A stretch of 64,000 bases of DNA from JAUVKA01 sp964465145 (GCA_964465145.1 CAYXJR010000004.1:1-64000); one strand, 5' to 3'. Shown: positions 7,731-17,405, counted from the stretch's first letter. Translations and numbers: made by a program. The notes: a model not told the origin generated them from the letters alone.

Positions 7731-9782
7731 ATGAAGTTAAAAGCAAATATAAAAAAGAGATCGCGCATGACGGGGTCCTTTTATAGACTGACCATTAAAG
7801 GTTTTATTTTATTAACCTTAATATTAACATGTATTCAGGTTCCTCTTAAGGCGCAGACGAGTCAGTTCACAAAACCCTCATGGTGGTTTGGAGCAGCTGC
7901 AGGGGTAAACTATAATTTCTATCGAGGCACCACTCAGGAATTGAATTCGGATTTGACCGTGCCCACTGCTTTCCATAATGGCTTTGGTGTTGGACTCTTC
8001 CTTGCACCCATAGTTGAGTATCATCCTGCAGATTCAAGGTGGGGGTTTATGCTACAGGCAGGATTCGACAACCGCTCTGGATCATACGATCAAGTAATTA
8101 CTCCATGTGACTGTCCGGCCGATTTAGACATAAACCTGAGCTATCTTACGGTAGAACCGAGCTTGCGATTCGCCCCCTTTAAATCAAATTTTTATTTATT
8201 TGGTGGGCCGCGCCTGGCATTCAATTTATCAAAATCATTCACCTACAGCCAAGAGGTTAATCCCAATTATCCCGAACAGGATGAATTCATCGACGTGAAA
8301 GGAGAAATGAGTGATATGAATAAATCATTGATCTCAATGCAGATTGGTGCTGGATATGACATCTCGCTGACTCCAGAGTTTAAAAGAATGCAATTCATCC
8401 TGTCTCCTTTTTTTTCTTACCAACCTTATTTTGGGCAGTTCCCGCGTTCAATTGAATCATGGAATATAACCACCTTCAGGGTAGGTGCGGCACTTAAGTT
8501 TGGGCGTGGCCAGGTAATTCCGGTACCTCCCGAAATAGTTCTGGTGACGGTACCAGAAATAGTAGTTGTCATTGACCCGATAGTCAAGTTTTCTGTTAAT
8601 TCCCCGTTAAATCAAACAATTGAGCCTCAAGTGAGGGAAGTTTTCCCGCTTCGTAATTATATTTTCTTTAATGCAGAGTCTTCCGATATACCAGATCGTT
8701 ATGTTTTATTGACAAAAGATCAGGCAAACAACTTCCGGGAGAATCAATTGGATACATTCCTACCTAAAGAAGTTTCAGGTCGATCAAACCGGGAATTGAT
8801 TGCCTATTATCATATTTTAAACATCCTGGGTGACCGTATGGGGAAAAATCCCGGTACGAGTATTACATTGGTAGGATCTTCCAGGAAGGGCGAGCAAGAT
8901 GCATTGTTGTTGGCAGAATCGGTGAAGCGCTACCTGGTTGATATATTCGGAATAACTTCTTCGAGGATTCATACCAAAGGTCAGAATAAACCCGAGATCA
9001 GATCTGAACAGCCAGGTGGTATACTCGAAATTAATCTGCTTCGTGAGGAAGACCGCAGGGTAACCATCTTGAGTGACTCCCCGGCATTACTCATGGAGTT
9101 CACCAGCGGTCCGGATGCTCCATTAAAACCTGTTGAGCTATTCGGGATTAAAGAAGCGCCGCTTGACAGCTATGTGTCATTTAACGCAGCAGGAGGTGCA
9201 GAGGCTTTCTCCTCGTGGTCATTGGAAATCATGGATGGAGAAGGAGAAATGCAATATTTTGGCCCCTTCAAACAGGATTCTGTGAGTATCCCAGGAAAAT
9301 CTATTTTAGGAACCAGACCCGATGCACATTTCAAAATAAAGATGATTGGGCAAACAAAAAGTGGCAAAACTGTTACTGAGGAAACTTTCACCCATTTGGT
9401 TCTCTGGGTCCCGCAAAAAGTTGACAATGTATTGAAATTCAGTGTTATATTTAAAATTGATGATTCTAAAACTATCTCCTTATATGAAAAGTTTCTGACT
9501 AATGTTGTAACTCCACAAATTCCTATTGGTGGAAGGGTAAATATTCATGGATATACTGATGTTATTGGAGGAGAAGCTTATAATCAGAGATTGTCATTAG
9601 ACCGGGCAAATGACGTCAGGGACATCATTGGAAAAAGTCTGGCAAAGTCTGGCAGAAATGATGTCAAGTTTGATGTAATAGGATTTGGGGAGGAACCAAA
9701 CCTTTCACGCTTCAATAATATACTTCCAGAGGAACGTTTCTACAATCGCTCGGTTGTTATTGAAATAACTCCCGCTACCTAA
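7731..9782 (+). CDS. OmpA-family outer-membrane protein, two OmpA-like domains
   Basis: A 683-residue protein. A signal peptide (residues about 20-41, ending in LKAQ) is followed by a beta-barrel-like region (about 45-265) and a Pro/Val-rich linker. A first OmpA-like segment lies near 375-440 (SITLVGSSRKGEQDALLLA) and a second, better conserved one at about 575-683 with VNIHGYTDVIGGEAYNQRLS and RANDVRDII, the peptidoglycan-binding pattern. It probably ties the outer membrane to the wall. Its place right behind the ice-binding lipoprotein suggests a surface-anchoring partnership, which is inference only. Confidence 0.8.
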   Translation: MKLKANIKKRSRMTGSFYRLTIKGFILLTLILTCIQVPLKAQTSQFTKPSWWFGAAAGVNYNFYRGTTQELNSDLTVPTAFHNGFGVGLFLAPIVEYHPADSRWGFMLQAGFDNRSGSYDQVITPCDCPADLDINLSYLTVEPSLRFAPFKSNFYLFGGPRLAFNLSKSFTYSQEVNPNYPEQDEFIDVKGEMSDMNKSLISMQIGAGYDISLTPEFKRMQFILSPFFSYQPYFGQFPRSIESWNITTFRVGAALKFGRGQVIPVPPEIVLVTVPEIVVVIDPIVKFSVNSPLNQTIEPQVREVFPLRNYIFFNAESSDIPDRYVLLTKDQANNFRENQLDTFLPKEVSGRSNRELIAYYHILNILGDRMGKNPGTSITLVGSSRKGEQDALLLAESVKRYLVDIFGITSSRIHTKGQNKPEIRSEQPGGILEINLLREEDRRVTILSDSPALLMEFTSGPDAPLKPVELFGIKEAPLDSYVSFNAAGGAEAFSSWSLEIMDGEGEMQYFGPFKQDSVSIPGKSILGTRPDAHFKIKMIGQTKSGKTVTEETFTHLVLWVPQKVDNVLKFSVIFKIDDSKTISLYEKFLTNVVTPQIPIGGRVNIHGYTDVIGGEAYNQRLSLDRANDVRDIIGKSLAKSGRNDVKFDVIGFGEEPNLSRFNNILPEERFYNRSVVIEITPAT

Positions 9783-9830
9783 GTATTGTTACAGATATAA
9801 AATTAATAGTCAACACTAAACTTAATAAAA

Positions 9831-10358
9831 ACGAAAAAAGTAATTATTGCATCCTTCGTGCTTCTTATGATTGGGGGAATAAATTTATTTGCCCAACAGC
9901 AAAACTCTCCTGAAAGATTTGGAAGAACCTTTAATATTGGATTAGGAATTGGAGGTTATTCTGGATATTACGGATATATAGGGCATACTTTGCCAGTTCT
10001 TCATGTCGATTATGAATTGGATGCGGCAAGGAATTTCACATTAGCTCCTTTTCTGACTTTTTATTCCTACAGAGACAATTATTACAGGGAATCTGTTATC
10101 CCTATGGGAGTTAAAGGTTCATACTATCTTGACCATTTGCTTGGAGCCAATTCTAATTGGGATTTTTATTTGGCCGGTTCACTTGGATTTTCTTTAACCA
10201 CAATAGTTTGGGATGAAGGCCATGATGGTGACTACCATTCCGGGAGTCCACTGTTTCTTGATTTCCATCTTGGAGCAGAATACCATTTAAATAATATGAT
10301 CGGCCTATTCCTTGACCTCTCAACCGGTGTTTCTACTGTGGGTCTGTCGATCCATTAA
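9831..10358 (+). CDS. Small outer-membrane beta-barrel protein, probable ACG start
   Basis: From the GTG at 9858 the protein is 166 residues but lacks the charged start of its signal peptide. Reading back in frame without a stop gives codons for KKVIIASFVLL preceded by ACG at 9831. With ACG in place of ATG the leader becomes a normal signal peptide (KK, hydrophobic core, cleavage after LFAQ). The context ATAAAA-ACG mirrors ATAAAA-ATG in front of the preceding OmpA-like gene. The mature part is Tyr/Gly-rich with alternating beta-strands and ends in LSTGVSTVGLSIH, as in small Bacteroidota porin-like barrels. Either ACG is used, GTG is used with a poor leader, or the base is an error. Confidence 0.65.
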   Translation, partial: TKKVIIASFVLLMIGGINLFAQQQNSPERFGRTFNIGLGIGGYSGYYGYIGHTLPVLHVDYELDAARNFTLAPFLTFYSYRDNYYRESVIPMGVKGSYYLDHLLGANSNWDFYLAGSLGFSLTTIVWDEGHDGDYHSGSPLFLDFHLGAEYHLNNMIGLFLDLSTGVSTVGLSIH

Positions 10359-10486
10359 GAAATACATCTTTAAAAAGGAATTTAATTTATTCCAAATTCG
10401 GTGGTAAATAAAACGATTTGCAGTTCGTTGTTCAGTAAAAATCTTTACAACTGTCGCTGGAATATCAGTAAAATAGGGCTATAAAG

Positions 10487-10503
10487 ATCCGCTCCGCGGG
10501 GAT
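10487..10503. other. GC-rich hairpin-like element between convergent genes
   Basis: A short G+C-rich inverted sequence (ATCC, GCTCCGC, GGGGAT) lies in the 154-base gap between the convergent beta-barrel and azoreductase genes. It has no clear T-tract, so it is a REP-like hairpin or weak terminator rather than a canonical one. The rest of this gap is featureless. Confidence 0.3.
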
Positions 10504-10512
10504 AAACTCCCG

Positions 10513-11136
10513 TCAAATAGTTAAGGCAAGCAGCTCAGCATCCTTTCTCGCTTTTTCCATTACAGAAGCAGCCAGGTCAGGCGAATAATCCAATGGTTGA
10601 GCATGAAGGAATGAAATATCCGTTATGCCGCCAAAGCCAAAAATCGATCTTAGATAAGGTTCCAGGAAATCAAATTGATTCATTGGGGTACCTTGTCCAT
10701 AATCACTTCCCCTGGAGCTTATAACGAACATTTTCTTGTTTTCAGCCAATCCTTGAACTCCGGACTCAGTAAATTTAAACATAGTGCCCGCCTGCATTAT
10801 GATATCAATATATTGCTTGAGCCTGTAGGGTATTGAGAAATTCCACATAGGTGTTGAAATCAGATATATATCAGCCTGAACAAATTCAGTGGAATACCTG
10901 GATATCTCATTCCATGCTCTTAGTGATTTCTCATCAGGTGACACACCAGCCATAAAGCTGTATTTTGCATCAACCGCATCACCTAAGACAATAGGAAGAT
11001 TGGCGCTGGTAAGATCAAGGTTTTCAATGACAATGTCAGGATATTTCTCTTCCACTGTCTTTAAAAAAACTTTTGCTATTTCATTTGTTCTCGATTTCTC
11101 GCCTCTGGGTGAGCAAATAATGTTTAGGAGTTTCAT
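10513..11136 (-). CDS. azoR: FMN-dependent NADH-azoreductase (AzoR family)
   Basis: A 207-residue flavodoxin-fold enzyme. The start (KLLNIICSPRGEKSRTNEI) carries the FMN-phosphate loop; STPMWNFSIPYRLKQYID is the second conserved FMN-contact motif, and SSRGSDYG the third. It reduces quinones, azo compounds and perhaps disulfide stress products with NADH in the cytosol. Length is normal for the family. It is a single gene, divergent from the epimerase gene with a 231-base region between them. Confidence 0.9.
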   Translation of the reverse strand: MKLLNIICSPRGEKSRTNEIAKVFLKTVEEKYPDIVIENLDLTSANLPIVLGDAVDAKYSFMAGVSPDEKSLRAWNEISRYSTEFVQADIYLISTPMWNFSIPYRLKQYIDIIMQAGTMFKFTESGVQGLAENKKMFVISSRGSDYGQGTPMNQFDFLEPYLRSIFGFGGITDISFLHAQPLDYSPDLAASVMEKARKDAELLALTI

Positions 11137-11314
11137 GGTATAAAAGGATTATTAGAGTTACATACTTATTATTAATAAAATAGTTGGATCAATCATTCAA
11201 TGTACTCAAACAAGGTGTCTGTAATATTGTTTACAACTAATTGTTAATAATGAGCCAAAAACAATGACGTGGTGCCAATGAGAGGGATTTAGGGTGATAT
11301 GGAGGATGCAAACC

Positions 11315-11345
11315 TTGTTAGTCAACTATTTTAAGCCTATTTTTA
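11315..11345 (+). promoter_or_regulatory. Bacteroidota-type promoter for the epimerase gene
   Basis: TTG at 11315-11317 and TATTTTTA at 11338-11345, 20 bases apart, match the Bacteroidota -33/-7 consensus (TTG, TAnnTTTG) in all but the last base. The box ends 22 bases before the epimerase ATG. Confidence 0.4.
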
Positions 11346-11367
11346 AGTCTATAAATTAGAATAAGTT

Positions 11368-12612
11368 ATGCCGGCGCTGTCAGAATTGTTGAAGTACAGG
11401 GATGTATTTGAGAAAGAGCTGTTTAGTATTCTCAATTATTGGATGCATTATACGGTGGAAAAGGATGGAGATGGCTTTTATGGTGCTGTTGACATGAATA
11501 ATCAGCCTGTTATGGATGCACCAAAATCTTGTGTGTTAACCGCCCGCATTCTATGGACTTTCTCCGAAGCTGCAATAACATATCCTGATAATGAGTATGG
11601 TCCAATCGCAGACAGAGCTTATTTTGTGCTTGAGCGTTATTTCAAGGATAAGGAGAATGATGGGTATTATTTGCAGCTGGATTCATCCAATAATCTTTTG
11701 GATCCTGTAAAACATACCTATGCTCAGGCTTTCGTATTATATTCTTTGGCCAAATATTATCAGTATAAGCCAAGGAAGGTCATCCTAAAGCAAATCGAAG
11801 AATATTTTATTTTTTTTGATGAAAAGGTTCGTGATAAAGTTAAGCCCGGATATCTTGAGGCTTTTACCCGAAACTGGCAGCTCATTGAGGAAAATCGAAT
11901 GGCAGATAATAACGAACCAAAAACAATGAATACCCACTTGCATGTTCTTGAGGCGTATGCTGCTGTTTATAAGGTGCTTTCAACGGAAGTAGTGAAAAAT
12001 CGTTTGTCAGATCTAATCAATCTTTTTCTGAACAAGATTATCAGGCCAGACGGCCATCTGGGGATATTCTTCGATGAGGATTTCAATGAAACTGAGGAAT
12101 CAAAGAGTATTTGTTCCTTTGGTCACGATATTGAGGCTTCCTGGCTTATTTGGGAAGCCCTGGAGATCCTGGGTGACAAGAATTTATTGGAAATAGGCAA
12201 ACCTATGATGCTGAAAATGGCTCAAGCAGTTTTCAGGGAAGGTCTCGACCAGGACGGAGGGTTGTTCCTTGAATCAACAAGATTTGGCAGTCATGTAAGG
12301 ACCAACAAACATTGGTGGCTTCAGGCCGAGGTGCTTGTTGGTGAAATGAATGCTTTCCAGTTATCCCAGGATTCACAATATTGGGATCTTTTAAAACAAT
12401 CCTGGGACTTTGTTAACCAGTTTGTTGTAGATCATGAAAGGGGGGAATGGTTTACCAAGATTAACCGTTTGGGAAAGCCTTATCTTGAGGAACCAGAGGA
12501 TGATCCATCACCATATTACCGGAACGACTGGAAGGTTGATCCCTGGAAATGTCCATATCATAATGGCCGGGCTATGATGGAACTGATAAAGAGAACCAAT
12601 CAGATATTTTGA
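11368..12612 (+). CDS. AGE-family sugar epimerase (cellobiose/mannobiose 2-epimerase type)
   Basis: A 414-residue (alpha/alpha)6-barrel enzyme of the N-acylglucosamine 2-epimerase family. Conserved histidines lie in MNTHLHVLEAYA, GHDIEASWL and NKHWWLQAEVL, the pattern of cellobiose 2-epimerases, which convert the reducing-end glucose of a beta-linked disaccharide to mannose or back. No signal peptide, so it works on imported sugar. The following genes are an alpha-mannosidase and a UroD-family protein on the same strand, which suggests a role in mannose-containing glycan use. A simple N-acylglucosamine 2-epimerase remains possible. Confidence 0.8.
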   Translation: MPALSELLKYRDVFEKELFSILNYWMHYTVEKDGDGFYGAVDMNNQPVMDAPKSCVLTARILWTFSEAAITYPDNEYGPIADRAYFVLERYFKDKENDGYYLQLDSSNNLLDPVKHTYAQAFVLYSLAKYYQYKPRKVILKQIEEYFIFFDEKVRDKVKPGYLEAFTRNWQLIEENRMADNNEPKTMNTHLHVLEAYAAVYKVLSTEVVKNRLSDLINLFLNKIIRPDGHLGIFFDEDFNETEESKSICSFGHDIEASWLIWEALEILGDKNLLEIGKPMMLKMAQAVFREGLDQDGGLFLESTRFGSHVRTNKHWWLQAEVLVGEMNAFQLSQDSQYWDLLKQSWDFVNQFVVDHERGEWFTKINRLGKPYLEEPEDDPSPYYRNDWKVDPWKCPYHNGRAMMELIKRTNQIF

Positions 12613-12614
12613 TG

Positions 12615-12635
12615 AGTTGCAGGTTGCAGGTTGCG
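12615..12635. repeat. Heptamer array, unit GGTTGCA
   Basis: Three near-perfect units (AGTTGCA, GGTTGCA, GGTTGCG) begin two bases after the epimerase stop codon. The unit is the same, in rotation, as the arrays on both sides of the four-helix-bundle gene 13 kb away. Confidence 0.65.
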
Positions 12636-12657
12636 AGTAAAAAAAAAGGAATAACTT

Positions 12658-15600
12658 ATGATAAAGCGTCTTATTGCATTAGGAGTTTTTATGACTGCAT
12701 TGAGCGGCATAAATGCGCAGAATTTTCAGCAGGTTCAGATGATTCAGGAACTGGCCGATGAAACAAATGGATATTTTGAAGGCTATAGCCAAAAGACTAT
12801 TCCGAACAATTTCAATTATCATAGCTTCCGGCATGATGTTGGAGCATCCATGATTACACGATGTGTGGAGACCCCGATGCCGATAGCATGGGAGACAGCT
12901 TCAGTACCTGTGGGCTATAGTAAAAATCAAGCTGGTTTCATTTGGATAGCTGCTATGGATATGAGCAGCACGGGTGCATGTTTCGATGTATGGTTCAACG
13001 GGGTGAAACGATTCAAAATTATGGCTTCACAGGAAAGGAATTGGACCATTGAGGGTGAGGGTGGGGGCAGGATGGAGTTCTATTCCCTGATGACCGACCG
13101 TCATGGCGATGCACATGGCTACATGTTAATGTCAGTCCCCCTGGAATGGATTAAAAAGGGTGCAGGGCAGGAAATAAAAATACAGGGCGACGGGTCAAAC
13201 AATTCCACCTGGATCATTGTTTATGAGGCCGCTGATGCCCTGGCTTTTTTGCAGCGATCAGCTGATTTCTCGGGTTTATACAGGTTGAGTTCGAGCCTGA
13301 AAGGAAGCAATTATGAAATCAATATTGTTTCTGCTCCCGCGATGGCAGGCAAAAAAATACGATTGGAAACGGCTGATTTTACTGTGAAGGCTGAATTAGA
13401 ATCAGCCAACGGTTTTGCCCTGACTGAAATCAGTATCCCTGAAAATAAGATGGGGCAAAATCTGACTGTTTATGATGACAGGGGTGAAATACTTGCCTGG
13501 GGCCTGAATGAGGAATCAACGGACAATTCGATATTGATGGCAGAGGGTGTTTTGAAAAACAGCCTTATTGAAAAATCCGGTAAGGATATAGTTGTAGTTG
13601 GAGAAAGGAGTTATATGCCTGACCTGGTTGTGGGGATCCTGGCCTTATCTGAAAGCTCAATGGGAAAATCGCAAATTCTGCTGATGAATTCCAGTCACCA
13701 GGATATTGCCTGGATGGATTCACCGGAAAAATGTGTGCTTGAGAGGGATACAATGTTGCTCCAACCTCTGTTCAACCGGGCTGCTGTGGATGATAGCTAT
13801 CGTTTTGATATAGAAGATGCCCTTATGGTGAAGGAATATATACAGAGGCATCCGGATAAAAAGGAGCTTGTAGCTGAGCTGTTCCGCGATGGCCGGATAT
13901 CCTGCGGTGCAAGTTTTATACAGCCATACGAGGAGATGTATTCTGGTGAAGCACTTGCCAGACAGTTCTATCTGGGGGCCAAATGGCTCAAGGATGAGTT
14001 TGGTTATACTGCCGATACCTACTGGAATGTTGATGTTCCCGGCCGGACCCTGCAGATGCCGCAACTGATGAAAAAGGCAGGAGTGGATAACCTGGTAATG
14101 ACCCGGCAGGAGTTGGGATTTTATAACTGGTACAGTCCGGATGGATCCAAGGTTACCGGTTTTTCCAACGGCCATTACGGAAACTCTTTCGGTCCCTTGG
14201 GTGATGAATACTATATAGCTGCCGATTATCTTTCCAAATACAGTTTTAAATGGAAACCATTTTATAATGAGGCATCCAACAAACCGGTTGTGCCTGTATT
14301 ATCCGACTGGGATATGAGTCCAGCCAAAGACTATAGCCATTTATTGAGTTCCTGGGCCAGTTTAAAGGAGCTGAAAACCAAAGATGGTAAGGTTGTTCCC
14401 GTTTCTTTGCCAGAGTTCAGGGAAGCTCTTGCCCCGGATATGTTTAAGGCTTTCAAAGCTTCCAATCCTGTTGTTCCCGGGATTCATGGTGAACGGCCTG
14501 CCTTATGGATGTATATCCACGGGCCGTCGCACCAGAAAGCTCTCAAAGTAAGCCGTGAGGCCGATATTATGCTAACACAGGTTGAGAAGGTTGCCACGAT
14601 CAATTCCCTTCTCGAGGGATCTTTTAAAACCTATCCGGAGCAAAGGCTGAAGGAGGCATGGGAAGCAAAGATTTACCCCGATCATGGATGGGGCGGTAAA
14701 ATGGGACTGATCACAGATGCTTGGTTTCTCAGGAAATATGAATTTGCCCGCAGTGAGGCAGCTGAGATGATCAGCATTCAATTGAATGACCTTGGCTCCA
14801 GAATTAATTATGATGGCAAAAAAGGCAGACCAATTATGGTATTTAACAGCCTGAACTGGAAAAGGAGCAGTCCGGCATTGTACCACATTCAGTTTGATCC
14901 CGGGGAGGCCGGTGATGTGGCCCTGACTGATGCGGCCGGAAATAATGTACCTGTGCAGCTTAACAATTTATTGGAGCATCCGGATGGGAGCATTAAATCA
15001 GCAGATATTCACTTTATAGCCTCTGATATTCCCTCGGTAGGTTATAAAGTATTTTATGCCAAAACTCTTAAAAACAGTATTCATGTCCCTATGCCCAAGC
15101 AGGGTAAAAGTATTGAAAATCAGTTTTATGTACTTGAATTTGGATCAGGGGGGCTGAAGCGGATTTTTGATAAGGAACTGAAAAAGGAAATTATTGCTCC
15201 CAATGGATTTGATGCAGGCGAAGTATTCACATTGAGATCCATTGGCAACGGGGCAGGGGAGTTCGACCTGATTCAGCAGCCGGATACATCAGGCTTCGAC
15301 AAAACAGGTAATTATAAGATCGCATGGAAGCTGGTTGAAGAAGGTCCGGTTTATACTGCCTATTCTTACAGGCAGCCAATCAGGAATGCGGTTATTGAGC
15401 AAAAAATCATTCTTTATAAAGATGTAAAAAAGATTGATTTTGAGACAGCTGTCCTGAATTGGGAAGGTGTACTTTACCGTGAGTATCGAATGGCCCTTCC
15501 TGTAAACGCTGAAAATGGGAAGATTGTTTATGAAGTGCCATATGGGAAACTGGAAGTTGGAAAGGATGAAATGGAAGGGGCAGCAGGCGAGCGGTACCAG

Positions 15601-16218
15601 GTCGACTGCAAGGAGATTCATCCGAGATCAATGCAAAACTGGATTAACGTGAGCTCAGAAGAGATCGGGGTGACTCTCAGTTCCAGCGTTATAGGGGTGG
15701 ATTATATTGATATTACCGGAACCTCATCAGGAAACACACTCATCCAGCCCATATTGCTTGCCTCCAGGAGGAGCTGTCATGGCGAGGGAAATGAATATCT
15801 CCAGACAGGCGATCATTATTTCAGTTTCAGCCTTCAATCACATAAGCCAGGCTGGGAAAACGGATATAGATTTGGTCTTGAAGCTAATGAAAAGCTTCTT
15901 GTTACAGGAGACATGAAGAAATTTGCCAGTGCCGACCTGCCGGAAGAAATGAGCTTCTTCAGTCTTGAATCAGCCAACCTGGTCCTGCCAGTTATCAAAA
16001 AGGCTGAGAACAGCCCGGACGTTATCATAAGAGCTTATGAGGTTGAGGGAAAGCAAGCTGATTCCGGCATTAAATCAGCCTTTGAATTCAAAAGCCTGAT
16101 CCCTGCCAACCTCATAGAAGAGGAAAACGGAGAGGCAGTAAGGATGAAAAAAGATACTAAGCTGAGCTTCGGAGGGTTTGCGATAGAGACATTTAAATTA
16201 GTGACAAGTAACAAATGA
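12658..16218 (+). CDS. Glycoside hydrolase family 38 alpha-mannosidase, secreted
   Basis: A 1186-residue protein with a Sec signal peptide (residues 1-20, ending in NAQ). The N-terminal third (about 21-335) is an extra beta-rich domain. The GH38 catalytic domain follows: a zinc-binding H-x-D (His347, Asp349 in SSHQDIAWMDSPE) and the nucleophile Asp459 in TYWNVDVPGR. The C-terminal half carries the family's beta-sandwich domains. It removes alpha-linked mannose in the periplasm. The last codons and the stop lie within a period-7 array (GTGACAA, GTAACAA), so the C-terminal VTSNK is probably repeat-derived. It sits between the sugar epimerase and the UroD-family gene. Confidence 0.85.
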   Translation: MIKRLIALGVFMTALSGINAQNFQQVQMIQELADETNGYFEGYSQKTIPNNFNYHSFRHDVGASMITRCVETPMPIAWETASVPVGYSKNQAGFIWIAAMDMSSTGACFDVWFNGVKRFKIMASQERNWTIEGEGGGRMEFYSLMTDRHGDAHGYMLMSVPLEWIKKGAGQEIKIQGDGSNNSTWIIVYEAADALAFLQRSADFSGLYRLSSSLKGSNYEINIVSAPAMAGKKIRLETADFTVKAELESANGFALTEISIPENKMGQNLTVYDDRGEILAWGLNEESTDNSILMAEGVLKNSLIEKSGKDIVVVGERSYMPDLVVGILALSESSMGKSQILLMNSSHQDIAWMDSPEKCVLERDTMLLQPLFNRAAVDDSYRFDIEDALMVKEYIQRHPDKKELVAELFRDGRISCGASFIQPYEEMYSGEALARQFYLGAKWLKDEFGYTADTYWNVDVPGRTLQMPQLMKKAGVDNLVMTRQELGFYNWYSPDGSKVTGFSNGHYGNSFGPLGDEYYIAADYLSKYSFKWKPFYNEASNKPVVPVLSDWDMSPAKDYSHLLSSWASLKELKTKDGKVVPVSLPEFREALAPDMFKAFKASNPVVPGIHGERPALWMYIHGPSHQKALKVSREADIMLTQVEKVATINSLLEGSFKTYPEQRLKEAWEAKIYPDHGWGGKMGLITDAWFLRKYEFARSEAAEMISIQLNDLGSRINYDGKKGRPIMVFNSLNWKRSSPALYHIQFDPGEAGDVALTDAAGNNVPVQLNNLLEHPDGSIKSADIHFIASDIPSVGYKVFYAKTLKNSIHVPMPKQGKSIENQFYVLEFGSGGLKRIFDKELKKEIIAPNGFDAGEVFTLRSIGNGAGEFDLIQQPDTSGFDKTGNYKIAWKLVEEGPVYTAYSYRQPIRNAVIEQKIILYKDVKKIDFETAVLNWEGVLYREYRMALPVNAENGKIVYEVPYGKLEVGKDEMEGAAGERYQVDCKEIHPRSMQNWINVSSEEIGVTLSSSVIGVDYIDITGTSSGNTLIQPILLASRRSCHGEGNEYLQTGDHYFSFSLQSHKPGWENGYRFGLEANEKLLVTGDMKKFASADLPEEMSFFSLESANLVLPVIKKAENSPDVIIRAYEVEGKQADSGIKSAFEFKSLIPANLIEEENGEAVRMKKDTKLSFGGFAIETFKLVTSNK

Positions 16219-16337
16219 CGAGTGACAAAAAAAGGTTACAAAGGGTGACGAAAGGTGACAATGGGGATTAATGGGGGTACGACGGGAAATGGCGGGTAAC
16301 GAATAACTGAATAACATAATAACTGAATAACAGATTC
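16201..16337. repeat. Degenerate period-7 array over the end of the mannosidase gene
   Basis: Four units in register (GTGACAA, GTAACAA, ATGACGA, GTGACAA) start inside the last codons of the GH38 gene at 16201 and run to 16228. Looser GTGAC/GTAAC-like words continue to about 16260, and ATAACTG/AATAACA words lead up to the start codon of the next gene at 16338. Confidence 0.55.
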
Positions 16338-17357
16338 ATGAACGGACACCAGCGAATAACAGCAGCTTTAAAGGGCGAGAAACCCGACAAGATCCCCATC
16401 ATGCTGCACAATTTTATGATGGTGGCACGGGAGGCGGGATTAAGCATGAGGCAGTACCGGGAGAACCCCAGGGAGATAGCCAGGGCTTTTATAGAGTCTG
16501 TGGAAAAATATGGATATGATGGAGTATTGATTGATATTGACACTGTTACATTGGCGGGTGCCTGCGGCGTTAAGGTTGATTTTCCCGAGGATGACCCTGC
16601 CCGCTCACATCTGGGGAACCTGACTAATTATAGCGATTTTGGAGAATTAAGGATCCCTGATCTCAGTTCATATCCGTATTCAGCCAACTGGCTGGAGGCT
16701 GTCCGACTGATAAAAGATCATTTTGGAAATGAAATATATGTAAGGGGCAATTGCGACCAGGCCCCGTTTTCACTTGCCAGCATGATCCGCGGAACAGAAA
16801 ACTGGATGCTGGATTTCTACATGACCGAAGAGAATCTGGTACGGGAGTTACTGGATTATTGTACAGAAGTAAGCATACAATTTATCAACCTGATGGCCCA
16901 GACAGGATGTGACATGGTTTCGAACGGCGACAGTCCTGCCGGTCCTGATATGATTTCCCCGGATTTATACGAACGGTTTGCTCTTCCATATGAGAAAAAG
17001 GTAATAGAGTCGGCACATGATAAGGGGCTTCCCTATGTATTGCATATTTGCGGCAACACCGATACCATCCTTTCCCAAATGATTGAATCGGGTGCCGACG
17101 GGCTTGAGCTGGATTACAAAACTGATGTAAAAAGGGCTTTCGAGCTCATGAATGATAACTGCACCTTTTTGGGCAATGTTGATCCGTCAGGTATTTTAGC
17201 CTTGGGAACCGTTGATCAGGTAAGACAAGCTACCACAAGCTTGCTCGAGGTATTTAGTCAAACTAATAGGTTCATCTTGAATTCTGGCTGCGCTCTACCT
17301 CCCAGCACACCGGCTGAGAATATCAGGGAATTTATAAAAACGGCGAGGAATTGGTAA
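16338..17357 (+). CDS. Uroporphyrinogen decarboxylase-family protein (methyltransferase-like)
   Basis: A 339-residue (beta/alpha)8 protein of the UroD/MtaA superfamily. Conserved features are MNGHQRITAALKGEKPDKIP at the start, NGDSPAGPDMISPDLY in the middle and HICGNTDTIL with the zinc-type His/Cys near residue 237. GCALPPSTPAENI at the C-terminus is typical of the corrinoid-dependent methyltransferase-like branch rather than of heme-pathway HemE. The methyl donor or substrate is unknown. In Bacteroidota such genes are frequent inside carbohydrate clusters, as here behind the mannosidase. Confidence 0.75.
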   Translation: MNGHQRITAALKGEKPDKIPIMLHNFMMVAREAGLSMRQYRENPREIARAFIESVEKYGYDGVLIDIDTVTLAGACGVKVDFPEDDPARSHLGNLTNYSDFGELRIPDLSSYPYSANWLEAVRLIKDHFGNEIYVRGNCDQAPFSLASMIRGTENWMLDFYMTEENLVRELLDYCTEVSIQFINLMAQTGCDMVSNGDSPAGPDMISPDLYERFALPYEKKVIESAHDKGLPYVLHICGNTDTILSQMIESGADGLELDYKTDVKRAFELMNDNCTFLGNVDPSGILALGTVDQVRQATTSLLEVFSQTNRFILNSGCALPPSTPAENIREFIKTARNW

Positions 17358-17375
17358 TTTCGTACCCACCCCAAA

Positions 17376-17405
17376 CCCCTTCCTCCTGGCAGGGAGGGGC
17401 TTTCA
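17376..17405. terminator. Bidirectional hairpin between convergent genes
   Basis: CCCCTTCCT and AGGGAGGGG pair over 9 bases (one G-U) with a 6-base loop, in the 45-base gap between the UroD-family gene and the oppositely oriented GH20 gene. Three Ts follow on the plus strand and an A-rich stretch precedes it, which fits a weak terminator serving both strands. Its G+C-rich arms also resemble repeated intergenic hairpins. Confidence 0.5.

Noticed and set aside
13720..14175. 151-codon minus-strand frame inside the mannosidase gene
   Set aside because: It is antisense to the GH38 catalytic region, whose motifs are conserved; nothing protein-like was seen.
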